Part shown: one piece after another, positions 25,114 through 34,800 of the stretch | Layout of the letters: each line of letters starts with the position of its first letter | Numbering within the stretch: position 1 is the stretch's first letter | From: RYN-431 sp036388295 | GTDB taxonomy: Bacteria; Planctomycetota; Phycisphaerae; Tepidisphaerales; Tepidisphaeraceae | Direction: 5' to 3' | DNA length: 46,221 nucleotides | NCBI GenBank assembly: GCA_036388295.1 | Contig: DASVSC010000108.1 | Location: 1-46,221, forward strand | Position numbers and translations under genes: made by a program | The notes under the pieces: generated by a model | The model's database searches: none | What the model was told of the DNA's origin: nothing | Seen by the model: only the letters and a program-made list of their open reading frames with translations

Positions 25114-25172
25114 TGCTCCCTCTCCCGGTATGGCCGGGAGGTGCCGCAGGCACGCGGGCTGGGGTGAGGGCC
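25114..25172 (+). repeat. CCCTCTCCCG-type repeat downstream of the ABC gene
   Basis: GCTCCCTCTCCCGGTATGG, CCGGGAGGTGCCGCAGGCAC, then GGGGTGAGGGCC. Plus orientation, 31 bases after the ABC stop codon. It carries an extra 20-base stretch with a small GTGCC-GCA-GGCAC hairpin. Confidence 0.7.
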
Positions 25173-25230
25173 GCGACAGGGCGGGCTAGAACGTAGACCG
25201 CCATTCGCTTCGATGCGGTCTTCCGTCGCC

Positions 25231-25272
25231 GGCCCTGACCCTAACCCTCTCCCGGCCATACCAGGAGAGGGG
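25231..25272 (-). repeat. CCCTCTCCCG-type repeat downstream of the GH2 gene, inverted
   Basis: GGCCCTGACCCTAACCCTCT continuing CCCGGCCATACCAGGAGAGG: a copy in the opposite orientation to the one at 25114. The two face each other between convergent gene ends, so each follows the stop codon of its neighbour in the same relative direction. Confidence 0.7.
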
Positions 25273-25293
25273 ACAAGACACCGGTACCGCGCT

Positions 25294-28200
25294 TTACCGG
25301 TCGCGTTCAAAAAACCGCACTTCACGAATCCCGGCCGGCGCATTGTCGGGCGTGGCGATGATCCTGATTCTCAAGGCCCGCACGCCGTCCGCATTCAGTT
25401 CGAAGGCGTGGCGTCCGCCCGTGAACGCGTTGGCCGGTTGGTCTTTCAGGGGTCGCCAGGTGTCGCCGTCGCCTTGGCCTTCGACCACATATTGATAGCC
25501 GGGGCGGTCGTGTTCCCAGAGGACTTCGATCGCGTGGAGATTCTGCGGCTTCTCAAAAACGACCTGCCACCACGTGGCGGACGTGTTTTGCGTGGCCGCC
25601 TGGCGTTCGCCGCCGGGGCCGGTCGTTTGTTCGCCGAAGTTGCCGGCCCGGCGGCGTGCGCCCGCGGCACGCCAGAGCGTGTCGTCGTTGACGTCGAACG
25701 CGCGCTGCGCCTGGAAGCCGGGCCAGGCGCGGTCTTGCGTGGAGGCCGTGGCGGTGCCGGTGAGGGGAACCGTGGCCCGGAGCAACTCGCGGATGTCGGC
25801 TTCGGACATCTGCGCCTTCGGGTCGAACTGGTCTGACGCCGCGTACGCCTGCAGGCTCGACAGCAGTTGCCGGGCTTCGGGGCGGTCTTTCATGGCGATC
25901 AGATCGGTCGCGCACACCAGCAGTTTGCCGGGGCCGACTTTCAGTTCGAAGACGAGGCCCAGCTTGTAGACGCGGTCGAGATTGTCGATCGTCTGCACGA
26001 TCGGCCGGTAGCCGGCGGGCGCTTTATTCAGCACCAGCGGCTGGGCGTCGCGGGTGAGGTAGAACCACTGCCAGTTGCTGTGGAACTCGGTCGGGAAGGA
26101 CGCCAGCGCGGGGTGCTTCGGGTCCATCAGCAGCCCCATCGTGCCCGGCTTGTTGTGGAACATGGGCCAGCACCAGAAGTCGGTCGTGAACGAGCCGCCG
26201 ACGGTGCGGGCCAGCGGCTGCTGGCCGTCGGTGACGAGCAGAACGCGTCCGCCGCCGGCCAGTGTTTGGCGGGCGTCCGCGTCGAGTGTGCGTGCCATTT
26301 TCACGCCGCCCGCCGGTTCGGCGACGGCGGCGGGGTAGACCCACAGCGGGTAAGACGTGCGATGCTCGGTCCCTTCGATCTGGAGTTCGAGCTTCACCTG
26401 CGCGGGCGTCGCGCCGGTCGTCAGCGGCACGCTCAGCCGGCCGATCGGGCGCACGCCGCCCTGGGCCACGTCCACGCCCGGCAGCTTGCCCGACGCGAGG
26501 GTGCTGCCGTCGGCGGACTTCAACGCCCAGGCCAAAGCCGCGCCCGTCAGGTCGGCTTCGCCGTAATGGGCGGCCTGAATGTCGGCCTCGAAGGTTTCGC
26601 CGCTCGTCCAGGTGTACTTCGGGAACCGCGCGAGCAGGACGACCGGCCCGCAGAACTGCCGCCACGTTTCGGCGGGCACGACGTTCTTGGATTCCATGAA
26701 CGCGTTCAGCATGCCGACCAGCGCCGTTCCCTGCCCGGGGAAGTCCTGAAGGTCGAGCAACTGGAAGCCGCCGAAGCCGGGCGTGCGCAGCGCGGTTTCG
26801 ATTTCCTCACGGTAAAGCAGGGCGGATAACGCGCCGGTGGCCCGGAGGAAGTCTTCCGCCTGGTCGATCATGCCGGCGGCCTGAAGCCGTTTGCGGAAGT
26901 GTTCCAGGTTGTTGGCGCGGGTGACGCCGGTGTACTTGGCGATCTCTTTGAAATCCGGGTAAACCGTCCACTGCCCGACCTCGTGGCCGATGACCGGGCC
27001 GTTGATGCCTTTGATGGCCTGGGCGTAGTCGGTCATCGTGTTGGCCGGCCCGATCTGGATGTGGCCGTTGGCGGTGTCGCCCGTCGTGTGCGAGCCGCGG
27101 ACGTTGAGCGACTTGCCCTGCGACGACGCCTTCGCGCGGGCCGTTGCCAGGAAGTTGTCGCCTTTCTGCAGTTGCGGGTCCCACATGTAGGCGTTGGAGC
27201 CTTGCGCGTAGAGATGCCGCGGATCGCGCTGTCTGAGGCCGTCGACCATGGACGCCATGATTTCGCGGCTGCCGCGCGTTTCGTTGCCGAGCGTGAGCAT
27301 GACGAACGACGGGTGATTGCCGTAGTGACGCAGCAGCGCCTCGGCCTCGGGCTGAAGGATGGCGCGCGTCTTGTCGTTGTAGTCGCCCCAGAAGGGGAGT
27401 TCCGGCTGCAGGAAAAAGCCCATTCGGTCCGCGGCCACGAATGCGGCCTCGGGCGGGATCCAGCTGTGGCACCGGACGTGGTTGATGCCCCATTCCTTCA
27501 GCGTGCGGTAGTACGCCATCCACCCTTCGACGTCCATCGGCGGGTGCCCGGTGAGCGGGAAAACGCAGCCGTCGTGCTTGCCGCGCAGGAACGTCGGTTT
27601 GCCGTTGAGCGTGAACTGCGTGCCGTTGACGGCGAAGTCGCGAAGGCCGAAGGCCAGCTTTCGTTCGTCGGATACGCCGTCGCCGGTCAGCCGTACGACT
27701 AATTCATGCACGGCCGGGTCGAACTCGCTCCAGAGCGCGGCCGTGTCGCCGAGCGGGATTTCTATTTCCGCCGCGCCGTCTTTTTCGTTCCACTGCACCG
27801 CCTGCGTGACCGGCGTGCCGGTGACACCTTTACCCGTGGCGCGCAGTTCCAGATTCCCCGAACCGCTCTTGCCCGTCACGTTTTGCAGCCGTGCGCGCAC
27901 TTTCACGGTCCGCCGCGGGACGTCCGGGTAGGTCTGCACGTCGTCGATCCAGACGCGGTCGGTCGCGCGCAGTTCGATGCGGCCGATGATCCCGTTCCAA
28001 TTGCCCTGTGAGTTGTCCGACGTCTGATGGTTGTCCCCGGGCAGCAGCTCGCGCTTGTTGTCCACGGCGATCGTTAGCCGGTGCGTGCCCGGGGTCAGGC
28101 CGTCCAGCACGTAATCCTGCGGCGTGCCGAGAATCGACTGGCTGCCGACCGGCTTCCCGTCCAGCCACACTTGGGTGTACTTCGTGCGCTCCAGCAGCAG

Positions 28201-28545
28201 GGTGATGCGCTTGTCGCGCCAGTTTTCGGGAACGGCAATTTCCCGCTCGTACCAGGCGGTGCCTTCGAACTTCCGCACGCGCGTCAGCTGGCCGGTCCAG
28301 CCGGCTTCTTTATTCAGCGGGCCTTTGTTGCGCGTTTCGGTCGTGCCGGGCAGATCGATCGTGTCGGTTAGTTCGATTGTCGGCAATGCGCCTTGGGTCT
28401 GCGCCGCAGCCGGTCCGGCCATGGAAAATGTCCACGACCCCGCCAGCGACACGACCGCCGGCTGCGCCGTCGCGGCCGAGGTGGAAAATGCTACGGTCAT
28501 CATTGAAAACACCGCCAGATTCAAAGCATGCGAGCCACGATTCAT
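25294..28545 (-). CDS. secreted glycoside hydrolase family 2 enzyme with discoidin-like C-terminus
   Basis: 1083 residues. ATG 28545 is set by GGAGG (28551-28555 on the minus strand) five bases upstream, and opens a signal peptide (residues 1-27, SAATA-Q cleavage). A jelly-roll sugar-binding domain (WYEREIAVPENWRDKRITLLLE, VWLDGKPVG) and an Ig-like domain precede the TIM barrel. Glu422 in LTLGNETRG is the expected acid/base, Glu522 in PVIGHEVGQW the expected nucleophile; both are in the GH2 positions. The last about 150 residues resemble an F5/8 type C (discoidin) carbohydrate-binding domain (TWWQVVFEKPQNLHAIEVLWE). Family activities include beta-galactosidase, beta-glucuronidase and beta-mannosidase; the HEVGQW type is common in polysaccharide-degrading Bacteroidetes, but specificity is open. 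Divergent from the delta-60/RTX gene. Confidence 0.9.
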   Translation of the reverse strand: MNRGSHALNLAVFSMMTVAFSTSAATAQPAVVSLAGSWTFSMAGPAAAQTQGALPTIELTDTIDLPGTTETRNKGPLNKEAGWTGQLTRVRKFEGTAWYEREIAVPENWRDKRITLLLERTKYTQVWLDGKPVGSQSILGTPQDYVLDGLTPGTHRLTIAVDNKRELLPGDNHQTSDNSQGNWNGIIGRIELRATDRVWIDDVQTYPDVPRRTVKVRARLQNVTGKSGSGNLELRATGKGVTGTPVTQAVQWNEKDGAAEIEIPLGDTAALWSEFDPAVHELVVRLTGDGVSDERKLAFGLRDFAVNGTQFTLNGKPTFLRGKHDGCVFPLTGHPPMDVEGWMAYYRTLKEWGINHVRCHSWIPPEAAFVAADRMGFFLQPELPFWGDYNDKTRAILQPEAEALLRHYGNHPSFVMLTLGNETRGSREIMASMVDGLRQRDPRHLYAQGSNAYMWDPQLQKGDNFLATARAKASSQGKSLNVRGSHTTGDTANGHIQIGPANTMTDYAQAIKGINGPVIGHEVGQWTVYPDFKEIAKYTGVTRANNLEHFRKRLQAAGMIDQAEDFLRATGALSALLYREEIETALRTPGFGGFQLLDLQDFPGQGTALVGMLNAFMESKNVVPAETWRQFCGPVVLLARFPKYTWTSGETFEADIQAAHYGEADLTGAALAWALKSADGSTLASGKLPGVDVAQGGVRPIGRLSVPLTTGATPAQVKLELQIEGTEHRTSYPLWVYPAAVAEPAGGVKMARTLDADARQTLAGGGRVLLVTDGQQPLARTVGGSFTTDFWCWPMFHNKPGTMGLLMDPKHPALASFPTEFHSNWQWFYLTRDAQPLVLNKAPAGYRPIVQTIDNLDRVYKLGLVFELKVGPGKLLVCATDLIAMKDRPEARQLLSSLQAYAASDQFDPKAQMSEADIRELLRATVPLTGTATASTQDRAWPGFQAQRAFDVNDDTLWRAAGARRRAGNFGEQTTGPGGERQAATQNTSATWWQVVFEKPQNLHAIEVLWEHDRPGYQYVVEGQGDGDTWRPLKDQPANAFTGGRHAFELNADGVRALRIRIIATPDNAPAGIREVRFFERDR

Positions 28546-28821
28546 CGAATCCTCCCGAAAGAACCACTGCGTCAACCCTCGCCCGCGTTGACGCGGACAA
28601 CGGCATTGCCGACGGGGCAGTCGAAAATACTAACGATCCGGCCGCCGCGACGCGAAAGCGGCGCAGGCGCGGGCCGGGATGGAAGACCTTAATTGCTGCC
28701 GGCCATGCCATTCAGCGTCCGATAACCCCGCGCGGCGCTCGGGCCGCCGCGCCGATGTAATGTGGCGTAGCAGTGGGCGTCTTTATGCGGGTACGGCCGG
28801 CCACTTCGATACGGAGATTGC
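28546..28821. other. 276-base divergent upstream region of GH2 and delta-60/RTX genes
   Basis: It should contain both promoters. I see no convincing -35/-10 pair, repeat or operator in it. Only the two ribosome sites are clear: GGAGG at 28551-28555 (minus) and GGAG at 28813-28816 (plus). Confidence 0.4.
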
Positions 28822-31104
28822 ATGATCGAGCGCTTGTCCTCCCGGATTCATTTCGCCGTCTTCGGCCCCGACCTGAGCTATGACGACGGGCTTCCGGCCG
28901 AAACCGACGGGGCGTTTTTGAAGGTGCCGGTGTCGGGTGGGAAGCTGCTGGCCGCATACAGCATCCCGCTGCCGCTGGAGGGTTACTACGACGAGCAGCA
29001 GGAATACACCACGCGCTTCGCCCGCTACCTGCCCGACGGCACGCGCGACCGCACCTTCGGCAAAAATGGCCGGCTGGACGTCGGCCAAACCGCGCAGGTG
29101 CGGTTCGTGCCCGGCGAGGGCATTCTGGTGGTGCCGGAAGACCAGCCGGTGATTCGCTCGTACACGCTCAACGGCCGGGTCGACGCTGATTACGACAAGG
29201 ACGGCCGCATCGACGTGCCGCTCAGCCGCAAGATCGGCGGCAACGTGCTGTTCGACAGTAGCCGCATCGTCCATGCCCAAGCCGACGGCAAAGTGCTGGT
29301 GCTGTCACAAATCTTTATCAGCGGCTACCCCAGCGACACCCCCACGCAGCGCCGCTACGAGCTGGTCCGGCTGAACACCGACGGCTCGCTCGACCCCACG
29401 TTCGGCCAAAATGGCTACGTCGCATTCCGCCAGGACCGCGGCGACGTCAACGTCATCGTCACGCCGCGCGATTTGTACGTCCACGCCGATTATCTCTACA
29501 GCACCCGCCCGCCTAGCGGCGCAATCGTCCAGTACACCCTGAACGGCAAGACCGCCGACGGCACCTTCGGCGGCGACAACCGCGTGGCCATTCCCGGCTT
29601 CGTCGAAGCCATCACCGAGCAGCCCGACGGCAAGCTGCTGTTCATTGACACCACGTACGGCCAAGACCCGGTGCTGTACCGCCTCAAAACCGACGGCACG
29701 CCCGACACCACTTTCAGCGGCGACGGCAAACTCACGCTGTCGTACAACGACACCGCCGGATCCGACGTCGCCAACAGTCAAGGCGTTAGCCTGCGCCTCG
29801 ACGCCCAAAATCGCATTGTCGTCAGCGCCGAAGGATCGATCTTCCGCTTCAACCCCGACGGCACGCCGAGCGGCTACCCGTTCAACGGCACCGCGCCGTT
29901 CCCGACCCGCATCGCATCCGTCGACGCCGCCGGCAATGTCATCGGCACCGACGGCCGGCGCTACGGCCTGGTGACGCCGCAACAAATCGACGCCAAGGGC
30001 GTCGTCCAAATCACCACCGATTCGCGCGACGACACGATCCGCGTCGCCGACGCCGGCAACGGCAAAATCCGCGTGATCGTCAACGGCGAATCCCGCTTGT
30101 TCCGCGCCGCCGACGTGCGCGCCCTGAACCTGCAGACCTACGACGGCGACCTGAACCTGCGTGTCAGCGTCGACGTCCCCGTCACCCTCAAAGGCGGCGA
30201 CGGCGACGTGACGATCGTCGCCAGCGACGGCGACGACGACATCACACTCGGCGCAGGCGACACCCGCATCGACCTCGGCGGCGGCAACGACACGCTCAAA
30301 GTGGGCGCGGACCAAACGCCCGACCCGGCCGAACGCCACACCCTCGTCGGCAGCAGCGGGAACAAAGTCGTTAGCTTCGGTGACGGTCAGGCCACCATCG
30401 ACCTCGCCGCCGGCGACCATCAGGTCAACACCGGCTCCTATTCGCACGACACCACGATCACCATCGCCGGCGGCAACAACGACGTCCGCCTGAGCGGCAA
30501 GAACGAACGGCTCACCATCGGCGGGCGTGGCCGCAACGACGTCACCTCGTTCGGCGAGAACGCCACCGTCACCACCGGCACCGGCCGCGACACGATTCTG
30601 GCCATCTCGCCGTACGGCACGTTCAACACCGGCGGCGGCGACGACACGGTGACGGTCCGCAACTTCGGCGACAATCCCACCCGCGGCGTCACCGTCTACG
30701 CCGGCTCCGGCGACGACCACGTCTTCTGCGACGACGGCTACCAAAGCCTCGCCACCGTCTACGGCGGCGCGGGCGATGACCGCCTCGAAGGCAACACGCA
30801 ATCGCAACGCCTGTACGGCGAGAATGGGAACGACACCCTCAGCGGCGGCGACGGCATCGACACCCTGTTCGGCGGCGACATGGACGACCTGCTCATCGGC
30901 GGCGCGTCGGGCGACCGCCTGTACGGCGACGCGGGCGACGACCGCCTCTACGGCGAGGGCGGGCCGGACAAGCTCTACGGCGGCGACGGCGACGACCGCT
31001 TCTTCACAAAAAGCGGTTCGACCGACACCCTGTTCGGTGACGCCGGCGACGACCGCGCCGAGGCCGACGCGGAGGACGTCCTCAACGACGTCGTCCGCGG
31101 GTAG
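28822..31104 (+). CDS. delta-60 repeat and RTX calcium-binding surface protein
   Basis: 760 residues, ATG 28822 with GGAG at 28813-28816. The N-terminus MIERLSSRIHFA looks like a shortened LEPR-XLL signal (E-x-L-x-x-R-x-x-F), without the usual basic leader. Residues about 40-330 hold five delta-60-type repeats (pattern L-x-x-D-G-x-x-D-x-x-F-G): YLPDGTRDRTFGKNGRLDV, YTLNGRVDADYDKDGRIDV, LNTDGSLDPTFGQNGYVAF, YTLNGKTADGTFGGDNRVAI, LKTDGTPDTTFSGDGKLTL. These form beta-propeller-like blades. From about 395 the protein is an RTX beta-roll, ending in canonical GGxGxDxLxG repeats (LYGENGNDTLSGGDGIDTLFGG, LYGDAGDDRLYGEGGPDKLYGG). Probably exported and calcium-folded. No enzyme motif is seen. Confidence 0.82.
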   Translation: MIERLSSRIHFAVFGPDLSYDDGLPAETDGAFLKVPVSGGKLLAAYSIPLPLEGYYDEQQEYTTRFARYLPDGTRDRTFGKNGRLDVGQTAQVRFVPGEGILVVPEDQPVIRSYTLNGRVDADYDKDGRIDVPLSRKIGGNVLFDSSRIVHAQADGKVLVLSQIFISGYPSDTPTQRRYELVRLNTDGSLDPTFGQNGYVAFRQDRGDVNVIVTPRDLYVHADYLYSTRPPSGAIVQYTLNGKTADGTFGGDNRVAIPGFVEAITEQPDGKLLFIDTTYGQDPVLYRLKTDGTPDTTFSGDGKLTLSYNDTAGSDVANSQGVSLRLDAQNRIVVSAEGSIFRFNPDGTPSGYPFNGTAPFPTRIASVDAAGNVIGTDGRRYGLVTPQQIDAKGVVQITTDSRDDTIRVADAGNGKIRVIVNGESRLFRAADVRALNLQTYDGDLNLRVSVDVPVTLKGGDGDVTIVASDGDDDITLGAGDTRIDLGGGNDTLKVGADQTPDPAERHTLVGSSGNKVVSFGDGQATIDLAAGDHQVNTGSYSHDTTITIAGGNNDVRLSGKNERLTIGGRGRNDVTSFGENATVTTGTGRDTILAISPYGTFNTGGGDDTVTVRNFGDNPTRGVTVYAGSGDDHVFCDDGYQSLATVYGGAGDDRLEGNTQSQRLYGENGNDTLSGGDGIDTLFGGDMDDLLIGGASGDRLYGDAGDDRLYGEGGPDKLYGGDGDDRFFTKSGSTDTLFGDAGDDRAEADAEDVLNDVVRG

Positions 31105-31119
31105 CGCGACGCTTCGCGC
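31101..31119. repeat. REP-like hairpin GTAG-GCGCGA-CGCT-TCGCGC at a stop codon
   Basis: GTAG at 31101-31104 is followed by stem GCGCGA (31104-31109), tetraloop CGCT and TCGCGC (31114-31119). The gene's TAG stop codon lies inside it. It may act as a terminator-like end for the RTX gene. Confidence 0.45.
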
Positions 31120-31149
31120 ATTGTCCGGCGGACGGAGGCGTCTGCGTTT

Positions 31150-31186
31150 TTCCCCCCTCCCCTTGCGGGAGGGGGGTAGGGGGAGC
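31150..31186 (+). repeat. CCCCTCCCC-type variant of the dispersed repeat
   Basis: TTCCCCCCTCCCCTTGCGGG then AGGGGGGTAGGGGGAG. It has the plan of the CCCTCTCCCG family, with loop TTGC in place of GGTAC. Plus orientation, after the RTX gene. Confidence 0.6.
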
Positions 31187-31222
31187 GGTCCGGACGTGCG
31201 AAGAGCACAACAACCCTCGAAG

Positions 31223-31262
31223 AACCCCTCCCCTAACCCCTCCCGCAAGGGGAGGGGAACCA
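31223..31262 (-). repeat. CCCCTCCCC-type variant, inverted partner
   Basis: AACCCCTCCCCTAACCCCTC then CCGCAAGGGGAGGGGAACC. Reverse orientation to the copy at 31150, again forming a facing pair between convergent gene ends. Confidence 0.6.
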
Positions 31263-31293
31263 GAGCGGCCGCGATGACTGACTCGAGGACGCC

Positions 31294-31800
31294 TCAGCGT
31301 TTCAAATCAAAGCTGGCCGTCGACTTCGCGCCGCCTTCGGCTTCGACCTCCACCCACAGCTTCGCGTCCGCCGGCAGCGGGGTCGGGATGTCCACGTGCG
31401 TGTGCCAGCGGTTCGGCTCGGCGGGGTTTTCGACTTCCGCCTTGGCCTTGGCCGACCCCTTCGCGTCTTCCGTGCCGATCCAGAAGCGCACGGCCGTCGG
31501 CTTGGCCGCGCCCGCGGCGGGCGTGACGGTGACGTCGATCGGCGTGTCTTTGCCCGCTTCGATCGGCCCCTGGTCACGCGTCGCACTCAATTGAAACGCA
31601 CCCGCCGTCGCCGAACCGAGCGCGACGATCGGCCCGCCGTGCCCGGCGACCGGCGCAGTCGTCGGCGGGGCGTGGTCGTGCCCGTCATGCGCCCCGGCCG
31701 TCTCCGCGGGCGGGGCTTTCTCGGCCTTGTCCTCACAGCCGACGAGCAAACCCAGAGAAACGCCGGCCAAGCCGACGACGACCGATCGAAAAACGTTCAT
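31294..31800 (-). CDS. His-containing periplasmic lipoprotein of the efflux cluster
   Basis: 168 residues. ATG 31800 is preceded by AAGGA on the minus strand at about 7 bases; an in-frame upstream codon is less likely because the lipoprotein signal MNVFRSVVVGLAGVSLGLLVGC, with lipobox LVGC and Cys22, begins here. A histidine cluster HDGHDH sits at residues 38-43, followed by a Thr/Pro linker and a soluble beta-rich domain of about 110 residues (FQLSATRDQGPIEAGKDTPIDVTVTP... FDLKR) like an FixH/YtkA-type Ig domain, though that match is tentative. The cluster suggests binding of copper, zinc, cobalt or nickel in the periplasm. It lies 29 bases after the RND pump stop codon and is the last gene of that run, so it is likely a metal chaperone or buffer for the pump. 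Confidence 0.65.
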   Translation of the reverse strand: MNVFRSVVVGLAGVSLGLLVGCEDKAEKAPPAETAGAHDGHDHAPPTTAPVAGHGGPIVALGSATAGAFQLSATRDQGPIEAGKDTPIDVTVTPAAGAAKPTAVRFWIGTEDAKGSAKAKAEVENPAEPNRWHTHVDIPTPLPADAKLWVEVEAEGGAKSTASFDLKR

Positions 31801-31829
31801 GGCACTTTCCTTTCGAAAGAGGACTTCGC

Positions 31830-34800
31830 TCAAACACGCGGCTCCGGGTCCGCTCCACCGTGAATACCGGGAGAGGGGGCGGGTTTCAGAAATGTATAAC
31901 CGGCCGGCACGATAAACAGGTTCAGCAGCGTCGAACTGACCAGCCCGCCCAGCACGACGACCGCCAGCGGCGCCAGCAGTTCGCTGCCCGCTTCGCCCAG
32001 CGCCAGCGCGAGCGGCAACAGGCCGAGCATAGCGCTCAGAGCGGTCATCAGGATCGGCACCAGCCGTTCGAGGGAACCGCGGAGGACCGACTCTTCGAAG
32101 CCGGCATTTTCCTGCGTCTGCAGGTGCCGGTAATGGTTGACCAGCAGGATGCCGTTGCGCGTCGCGATGCCGAACAGCGTGATGAACCCGACCAGGCTGG
32201 CGATCGAAATCACCGGCGGCAGGTATCGCCCGCCGACACCGAACAGGGCCAGCGTGTTGCGCACGACCGACGGCGATTCGGTGAGGTAAATCGCCACGAC
32301 GCCGCCGATCAGCGCCAGCGGTAAATTGGCCATGACCAGCAGCGCGACTTTCAACGAACCGGTCGACAGTTGCAGCAGCATCACCATCACGACCAGCACG
32401 CCGACGCCCGCGAACAGGATCGTCCGGGACGCCGACTGCTGGGCCTCGAATTGCCCACCGAAAGTGACGGCGTAACCCCGACGCGCCACGATCGGCTCGA
32501 CGCGCGCCTTCACCTGCGCGACCAGGTCGCCGAGGTTGTAGCCGTCGGCGACGTTGCAGCTGATGGTCGCCTTGCGCTGCGCGTTTTCGCGGGCGATGAG
32601 GTTGCTCGTCATTTCCGGCCCGATGTCGGCCACCTGGGACAAGCGGACGATCGCACCGCCTTGCCCGCGCAGCAGCAGGTCGCGCAGTTGGTCGACGCGC
32701 TGGCGTTCCGATTCGTGCAGGCGCACCACGATGTCGAACCGGCGCTGGCCTTGATTCACCTGCGCTACGGTTTCGCCGTGCAACGCCGTCTGCACCTGCT
32801 CGGCCGCGTCGGCCGGCGTCAGGCCGGCGGCGGCGAGGTCGGCGTGGCGGTAGCGGATCGGCAGCGACGTGACCATGATCTCACGATTGGCCGTCACGTC
32901 GCGTGTGCCGGGGAGTTGCTTCAGTTCGGCGTCGATTTCCCTGGCGATGCGCCGCAGGGCCGACAGGTCGTCGCCGAAGACATTGATGGCGATGGCCGCC
33001 GGCGTGCCGCTGAGGATGTGCGAGAGGCGGTGCTCGATCGGCTGGCCGATTTGCACGGTCAGGCCGGGGATGTCCCGGATGACCTGCGACACCGCCGCGC
33101 GCACGGCGCGCATGTCGGCGTCGGGGCGGAGCGTGACTTCCAGTTCGCTGTTGCTCACCGGCTCGGCGTGTTCGTCGCGTTCCGCCCGGCCGGTGCGGCG
33201 GGTGACGCTGCGGATGCCGTCGATCGTAATCAGGTTCCGCTCCGCCGCCGCCGTCACGCGGTCGCTTTCCGCCAGCGACGTGCCGGGCGGCGTCGACAGG
33301 AAAACGGTCAGCGACCCTTCGTTGAACTCCGGCAGGAACGACGTGCCGAACGTGCGCGCCAGCAGCAGACTCGCCCCCGTCGCCACCACGGCCGCGCCCA
33401 GCACCAGCGCGCGGTGACGGATCGACCAGCGCAGCGCCGGTGCGTACCCGCGCTTCAGCCAGCGCACCAAAAACCCGTCCCCGTGCGCCGCCAATTTGCC
33501 CGGCCGCAGGATCAGCTTGCACAGCGCCGGCGTCACCGTCAGCGCCACGACCAGCGAGGCCATGATCGAAATGATGTACGTCAGCGCCAGCGGCTTAAAG
33601 AACCGGCCTTCCAGGCCTTCCAGAAACATCAACGGCAGGAAGACCACGCAGATCAGCACGGTCGCGAACACGACCGACGACCTGATTTCATTGCTGGCGT
33701 CGAAGATCACCGAAACGGCGCTGCGCCGTTGATCGAGCGGCAGCGCACCGTTCTCCTGTAGCCGGCGGAACACGTTCTCGACGTCGATGATCGCGTCGTC
33801 CACCAGCTCCCCGATGGCCACGGCCAGCCCGCCCAGCGTCATCACGTTCAGCGTCAGCCCGAAGAAATCCAGCGCCATCAGCGCCACCGCCAGCGACAGC
33901 GGCAGGGCCGTGAGTGTGATGATCGTCGTGCGCACGTTCAGCAGGAACAGGATCAGCACGAAGCCGACGATGATCGTGGCGTCGCGCAGCACCGTGACCA
34001 CGTTCCCGATCGAACGGTTGATGAAGTCGGTCTGCCGGAACACGTCGCGGTTAAGCACCAGGCCGCGCGGTAGGCTTTTTTCGATCCCGTCGAGGGCGTC
34101 GTCTACGGCGCGCGTTAGCGTCAGCGTGTTCGTGCCGGGCGATTTCTGGATCGTCAGCACGACCGACGGCACGCCCTGCGCCGCCGCCGTCCCGCGCTTC
34201 GGCGCCGGCCCCAGCACCACGTCGGCCACTTCGCCGAGGGTGACCGGCGCGTTGTCGTGGAAGGAGACGATCGTCGCGCGCAGGTCATCGACGCTGCGCA
34301 CGCGCGCCGTCTGGCGAATCGGCAGTTCCTGGCGGTCCACGTCCGGCAGGTACCCGGCGCTGGCGGTGCTGTGGGCCTTGCGCGCGGCGCGGGTGACGTC
34401 GCCGATCGTCAGGCCGTAGAGCGCCAAGCGGTCCTGCTTCACGTTGATCTGGTATTCCGGCAGGTCGCCGCCGATGGTCGACACCTGCGCGATGCCCGGG
34501 ACGGCCAGCAGCTTGTTGCGCAAATCGAACTCGGCATAGGCGCGTAAATCCAGTGGGCTGGTCGTCCCGTCCGGCGACGAAACCGCCAGCAGCATGATCT
34601 CGCCCGTGATGCTGGTGACCGGCGTGATCTCCGAATGCGCGTCCGCCGGCAGCGCGGCGCGGGCGGCGCTGAGGCGTTCGCTGACGAACTGGCGGGCGCG
34701 GTAAATGTCGGTACCCCAGTCGAACTCCACCCAGACGAGCGACAGTGAGATCGCGCTCGCGCTGCGCACGCGTCTCACGCCCGGCAGGCCGTTGACGGCC

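Noticed and set aside
29305..31248. A 647-codon frame on the minus strand opposite the RTX gene
   Set aside because: It mirrors the Gly/Asp repeat codons of the RTX protein, giving Val/Ala/Asp-rich low-complexity product. No start or family support.
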